64,000 nt of DNA. It comes from AC-32 sp963821495 (lineage in GTDB: Bacteria; Actinomycetota; Thermoleophilia; Gaiellales; Gaiellaceae). Below, one piece after another: positions 60,737 through 64,000 of this stretch. Numbering within the stretch: the first letter of the stretch is position 1; each line of letters opens with the position of its first letter. The notes beneath the pieces are model-generated. The model was not told where the DNA came from. It did not search any database and saw nothing but the letters and a program-made list of their open reading frames with translations. Position numbers and translations under genes: made by a program. The stretch spans positions 496,001-560,000 of the forward strand of contig CAWGEA010000003.1 of NCBI GenBank assembly GCA_963821495.1. Direction: 5' to 3'.

Positions 60737-61432
60737 CTAGCCGCCGGCGTGCACCGGTCCGACGAGCACCTTCTGACCCGACGAGGCCTGATCGCCGTCG
60801 GCCTGCTCGCGCGTGACGGTGAGCGTCGTGAAGCTCTCGGGTGTCACGCCCGCCCACAGCGTGACGTCCCGGCCTTCGTTGAACGTTCCGATCGGAACGA
60901 GCACGCCCGCGCCGTTGCGTAGCCACGCTTCGTAGAAGCGCCCGCGGTCCAGGCGGGGAAGACCAGTGGCGTCGAGCTCGATCCGCCAGCCCGACGATGT
61001 CTTGGTGAGCGTCGCGTCGCCCTGGGCCTGCGGCACCAGCTCGGTCGGTGAGAGCGCTGCCTGGAAGCGCTGGCCGGAGGTGCTCGACCCGAGCACGGTC
61101 AGCCCGATGACGACCGCCGCCACGGCGGCCACGGCGGCCGCGGCGGTACCGACCAGGACGGAGCGGCGCGGCCTCGGCGCGCTGCGCACCCTTCGTTCCG
61201 CTTCGACGCGCGCTCGCAGGCTCGCAGGCGCCTCGACCTCGGCGGCGGCGCTTCGTGTGAGCGCCACCGCACGCTCCTGCTCGGCAAGCCGGTCGGCGAG
61301 CTCCGAGGATGCGGCAACTCGAGCTTCGAGCGCGGCCCGACGCTCGGGCGCAAGCGACCCGTCCGCGAGGGCGGCGAGCTCGGCTGGCTCCGGCCCGCCT
61401 GCTTCGTCTTGTCGACGGCCTCTCAACGGCAT
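60737..61432 (-). CDS. Anti-sigma factor (RskA-like, single transmembrane helix)
   Basis: A 231-aa protein. The cytosolic part (about residues 1-90) has a helical zinc-less anti-sigma-type pattern (ELAALADGSLAPERRAALEA), then one helix (VGTAAAAVAAVAAVVIGLTV) and an extracytoplasmic RskA-like domain (LPRLDRGRFYEAWLRNGAGV, VPIGTFNEG). It is convergent with the ECF gene and 15 bases away from it, an unusual layout since sigma and anti-sigma genes are more often in one operon. Regulation is probably by proteolysis. Confidence 0.88.
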   Translation of the reverse strand: MPLRGRRQDEAGGPEPAELAALADGSLAPERRAALEARVAASSELADRLAEQERAVALTRSAAAEVEAPASLRARVEAERRVRSAPRPRRSVLVGTAAAAVAAVAAVVIGLTVLGSSTSGQRFQAALSPTELVPQAQGDATLTKTSSGWRIELDATGLPRLDRGRFYEAWLRNGAGVLVPIGTFNEGRDVTLWAGVTPESFTTLTVTREQADGDQASSGQKVLVGPVHAGG

Positions 61433-61551
61433 GGCACCGGGAACGGTAGCCCCGAGGGCCCACCGGTGTCGTTGGCGCAGAACGCTCTCACATCTCTATG
61501 GACCCCATTCGGCCGAAGGTATTCCACCCCTCGACGAGTTCGACGGTCCCG

Positions 61552-61579
61552 GGAATAGACGCCGGCTCGCGGTGTCTCT
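61552..61579 (+). promoter_or_regulatory. ECF-type promoter (GGAATA-N16-GTCTCT), copy 1
   Basis: GGAATA and GTCTCT are separated by 16 bases, 36 bases before ATG 61616. The same elements, spacing and distance to the start occur before the gene at 63781, so the same sigma factor should read both. Confidence 0.65.
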
Positions 61580-61615
61580 AGCTGACGAACGGTCAACTAC
61601 CCGGAAAGGAACGCC

Positions 61616-63655
61616 ATGATGAACGTCCTTCGGCTCACCCGGCTTCTCTCCGTGGCCATGCTCGTCTTCGCGGCGGCGATCTTCGCCACCGGCGCAGGCG
61701 CAGCCAGCCACGCGGGAGCGGTAGTCAAGTTGGGCCACAGCGGGCTCGGCCGCATCATCGCCGACTCGCACGGCAAGACCCTCTACCTCAGGACGCGCGA
61801 CGGACGCGGCAAGAGCACCTGCAACGGCAAGTGCGCGCAGGCCTGGCCTGCCCTCATCACTCGGGGCAAGCCACGGGCGATCTCCGGTGCCCGCGCCGCG
61901 CTTCTGGGCACCACCCGTCGCGCCGACGGTCGCATGCAGGTCACCTACCGTCGTCACCCGCTGTACTACTTCGTGGGCGACAGGCGTGCCGGCCAGACCG
62001 CCGGTGAGGGGCTGGTCGCCTTCGGCAGTAGCTGGTATGCGGTCTCGGCGGCCGGCACCGCGGTGAAGAGGCCGGCGATGACCGGATACTCCGCTCGTGA
62101 GTTCCGGCGCCCGACGCTCAGGCACGGCCTGCTGCGGATCGAGGGCACCAAGGAGAACGACCTGATCGCCCTTCGCCTGAAGGCCGGCAACCCCGGCATC
62201 CTCCAGATCGACGTCGGAGACGACGGTTCCGCCGACTTCAGCTTCAAGCGCAAGCACATCACGAGGATCGCCGTCGATGCACGTGCGGGCGACGACGTCG
62301 TCCGCGTCGACGAGATCAACGGCGCTTTCACCGACGCGATCCCGACGACGATCGCCGGTGGCGACGGAAACGACAACCTGGCCGGGGGCTCCGGAGCGGA
62401 GAAGCTGCTCGGCGGCGCCGGCAACGACTCGATCGACGGCAACAAGGGCAACGACCTGGCGCTGCTGGGCTCCGGTGACGACACCTTCGTCTGGGATCCA
62501 GGCGACGGCAGCGACACCATCGAGGGCCAGGACGGTGCCGACACGATGCGCTTCAACGGCGCCAACATCGCCGAGAAGGTCGACCTCTCGGCGAACGGCA
62601 ACCGGCTTCGCTTCTTCCGCGACGTCGGCAACGTGACGATGGATACCGCCGGTGTCGAGCGGGTCGACTTCAACGCGCTCGGCGGTGCCGACCTCGTCAC
62701 CGTCAACGACCTGAGCGGGACCGATGTCAGCAGCCTGAACCTCGACCTGGCCGGCACCCTCGGTGGCGCCTCGGGTGACAGCGCGGCCGACCGCGTCGTC
62801 GTCAACGGCACCGACGGGGCGGACAGGATCACGGTTGCTGGAGACGCCGCCGGTGTCGCGGTGTCCGGCCTGCACACGCTGGTCGCGATCCAGCACCACG
62901 AGCCGAGCGACGAGCTCGTCGTCAACGGTCTCGGCGGCAACGACCAGGTCTCGGCGGCCGACCTCGCGGCCGGGACGATCGCCTTGACGCTCGACGGAGG
63001 CCTCGGTGACGACACGATCGCCGGTGGTCAGGGCGTCGAGACGCTGCTCGGCGGCGCCGGCAACGACTCGATCGACGGCAACAAGGGCAACGACCTGGCG
63101 CTGCTGGGCTCCGGTGACGACACCTTCGTCTGGGATCCAGGCGACGGCAGCGACACCATCGAGGGCCAGGACGGTGCCGACACGATGCGCTTCAACGGCG
63201 CCAACATCGCCGAGAAGGTCGACCTCTCGGCGAACGGCAACCGGCTTCGCTTCTTCCGCGACGTCGGCAACGTGACGATGGATACCGCCGGTGTCGAGCG
63301 GGTCGACTTCAACGCGCTCGGCGGTGCCGACCTCGTCACCGTCAACGACCTGAGCGGGACCGATGTCAGCAGCCTGAACCTCGACCTGGCCGGCACCCTC
63401 GGCGGCGCCTCGGGTGACAGCGCGGCCGACCGCGTCGTCGTCAACGGCACTGACGGCAACGACGCGATCGACGTCAGCGGGGACGCACAGGTTGTGAAGG
63501 TGAGCGGTCTTGCCCCGACGGTCAAGATCCTCCACCCCGAGGTCGCGAACGACCGGCTCGAGGTCAACACGCTCGCGGGCACCGACGCCGTCGAGACGGT
63601 TGGCCTGGCCGCCGGTGCGATCCAGCTCTTCGTGGACGGCGTGATCGTCCCGTAG
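61616..63655 (+). CDS. Secreted COG4315/Lipoprotein_15 plus RTX-type calcium-binding repeat protein
   Basis: A 679-aa exported protein. A signal peptide (about residues 1-30) is followed by a domain of secreted repeats of unknown function (GKTLYLRTRDGRGKSTCNGK, CAQAWPAL; then ADGRMQVTYRRHPLYYFVGD). The remainder has RTX-like nonapeptides (GGDGNDNLAGGSG, LLGGAGNDSIDGNKGND) and long beta strands. Residues 263-398 and 476-611 are the same 136-residue block. The first domain has two Cys in a CNGKC pattern, as in COG4315 proteins, which bind metals or haem in some cases. It is probably cell-surface or matrix associated and controlled by the ECF promoter. Confidence 0.85.
   Translation: MMNVLRLTRLLSVAMLVFAAAIFATGAGAASHAGAVVKLGHSGLGRIIADSHGKTLYLRTRDGRGKSTCNGKCAQAWPALITRGKPRAISGARAALLGTTRRADGRMQVTYRRHPLYYFVGDRRAGQTAGEGLVAFGSSWYAVSAAGTAVKRPAMTGYSAREFRRPTLRHGLLRIEGTKENDLIALRLKAGNPGILQIDVGDDGSADFSFKRKHITRIAVDARAGDDVVRVDEINGAFTDAIPTTIAGGDGNDNLAGGSGAEKLLGGAGNDSIDGNKGNDLALLGSGDDTFVWDPGDGSDTIEGQDGADTMRFNGANIAEKVDLSANGNRLRFFRDVGNVTMDTAGVERVDFNALGGADLVTVNDLSGTDVSSLNLDLAGTLGGASGDSAADRVVVNGTDGADRITVAGDAAGVAVSGLHTLVAIQHHEPSDELVVNGLGGNDQVSAADLAAGTIALTLDGGLGDDTIAGGQGVETLLGGAGNDSIDGNKGNDLALLGSGDDTFVWDPGDGSDTIEGQDGADTMRFNGANIAEKVDLSANGNRLRFFRDVGNVTMDTAGVERVDFNALGGADLVTVNDLSGTDVSSLNLDLAGTLGGASGDSAADRVVVNGTDGNDAIDVSGDAQVVKVSGLAPTVKILHPEVANDRLEVNTLAGTDAVETVGLAAGAIQLFVDGVIVP
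62404..62811 (+). repeat. 408-base internal repeat, copy 1
   Basis: Identical to 63043-63450 except one synonymous base (T at 62769 or nearby; GGT/GGC Gly). The copies are offset by 639 bases (213 codons). Confidence 0.85.
63043..63450 (+). repeat. 408-base internal repeat, copy 2
   Basis: Second copy of the block at 62404-62811. Near identity at the DNA level indicates recent duplication or gene conversion, and could expand or contract by recombination. Confidence 0.85.
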
Positions 63656-63678
63656 AGCACTTTCGACCGGCAGGGACA

Positions 63679-63706
63679 CGCGGGGCCCCTTCACAGGGGC
63701 CCCGCG
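63679..63706 (+). terminator. Strong GC-rich hairpin terminator
   Basis: CGCGGGGCCCCT-TCAC-AGGGGCCCCGCG: a perfect 12-base stem with a 4-base loop, 24 bases after the RTX-protein stop. Confidence 0.75.
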
Positions 63707-63716
63707 CTTGCGCTCG

Positions 63717-63744
63717 GGAATAGATGCCGCCAGGCGGTGTCTCT
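63717..63744 (+). promoter_or_regulatory. ECF-type promoter (GGAATA-N16-GTCTCT), copy 2
   Basis: The element is the same as at 61552 with 16-base spacing and 36 bases to ATG 63781. Between promoter and start both genes also share GAACGGTCAA and GAAAGGAA. Confidence 0.65.
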
Positions 63745-63780
63745 AGGAGAGAACGGTCAAACCACTGCGAAAGGAAACCG

Positions 63781-64000
63781 ATGACTCAGCTCTCTTCATT
63801 CGTCGAGACGGCGCCGAGCGAGACGCCCACTCGCGAGCTGGCCCAGCGACGGAGTGGGACACTCGAGGTTCTCCTCCTCTGGCACGCCGAGATCGACCGC
63901 GTGGAGGTCTCCCTCTACGACTCGGCAACCGACGCCGGCTTTCACATCGAGGTGCCGGCGGGCAACGCGCTCGACGCCTTCTACCACCCGTACGCCTACG
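63781..64000 (+). CDS. Hypothetical protein (partial), ECF-promoter controlled
   Basis: The first 73 residues of a protein that runs off the right edge, starting MTQLSSFVETAPSETPTREL. The later part, GTLEVLLLWHAEIDRVEVSL and ALDAFYHPYAY, recalls small conserved hypothetical proteins of actinobacteria, but no function is assigned. GAAAGGAA precedes the ATG. It shares its promoter type with the RTX-repeat gene and thus is a second probable target of the ECF sigma factor. Confidence 0.7.
   Translation, partial: MTQLSSFVETAPSETPTRELAQRRSGTLEVLLLWHAEIDRVEVSLYDSATDAGFHIEVPAGNALDAFYHPYAY

Noticed and set aside
61496..63694. A 732-codon open frame antisense to the RTX-repeat gene
   Set aside because: It reproduces the repeated structure in an Asp/Val/Glu-rich antisense translation, with no domain, start site or promoter.
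1..64000. tRNA, rRNA, CRISPR arrays, transposases, prophage genes
   Set aside because: None was recognised. Regular spacer-repeat arrays and cloverleaf-like sequences were not seen by eye; covariance-model searches would be needed to exclude them fully.

Overview
The window is high-GC DNA (about 70% by eye) from a free-living actinobacterium. An F420-type LLM oxidoreductase, a LexA box of the GAAC-N4-GTTC type, many GTG starts, class III cyclases fused to AAA/LuxR modules and apparent leaderless promoters fit a Thermoleophilia-like lineage (Gaiellales/Solirubrobacterales). That placement is inference; no rRNA or marker gene is present. I saw no tRNA, rRNA, CRISPR array or transposase.

Layout. 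1-6183: NMT1/SsuC-type ABC transporter, divergent ureido-amidohydrolase, DNRLRE protein, degenerate SDR, MFS carrier and LLM oxidoreductase. 6180-7235 and 19702-23967: a paralogous family of secreted beta-propellers. 7370-10076: polar amino-acid ABC transporter. 10744-14084: MacB-like ABC exporter. 14239-19705: cyclase-ATPase-LuxR regulator, UspA and ABC1 kinase.

24169-29819 (minus strand) is the most unusual block. A MauE-MauD fusion, a Tat-exported MauA-like Cys-rich protein and a MauF/CcdA-like membrane protein fused to a beta-propeller are followed by a lactonase-type propeller, a sulfite-oxidase-like molybdoenzyme, a flavodoxin/ferredoxin-type reductase and DUF6510. The MauF-like gene carries an in-frame TGA exactly where the SPC-motif redox cysteine is expected, followed by a bacterial-SECIS-like hairpin. 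It is a candidate selenoprotein in a methylamine-dehydrogenase-like system.

29911-45484 holds two divergent operons for peptide/amino-acid metabolism. The minus one encodes a P1 peptidase, a saccharopine-dehydrogenase-like protein and an adenylate cyclase. The plus one encodes an HDAC-like amidohydrolase, M28 peptidase, LD-carboxypeptidase, Dpp-type transporter, MFS and class III aminotransferase. The two divergent first genes both carry net +1 frameshifts. 45619-50270: stress protein, ketopantoate-reductase-like enzyme, cupin-TPR protein, winged-helix protein and PQQ-type sugar dehydrogenase. 50337-52860: OsmC, SQR-like flavoprotein, TusE/DsrC and DsrE2, a sulfur-handling operon. 53637-56498: SOS operon (LexA box, DnaQ-UvrC fusion, DinB). 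56495-59258: exopolysaccharide glycosyltransferases (one frameshifted by a 7-nt duplication) and a pyruvyltransferase. 59294-64000: DivIVA-like protein, an ECF sigma/anti-sigma pair, and two genes sharing one ECF-type promoter.

Genes are very tightly packed. GTGA/ATGA overlaps dominate within operons, and four convergent pairs share overlapping stop codons in a CTAG tetranucleotide. No gene-free stretch exceeds 300 bases.
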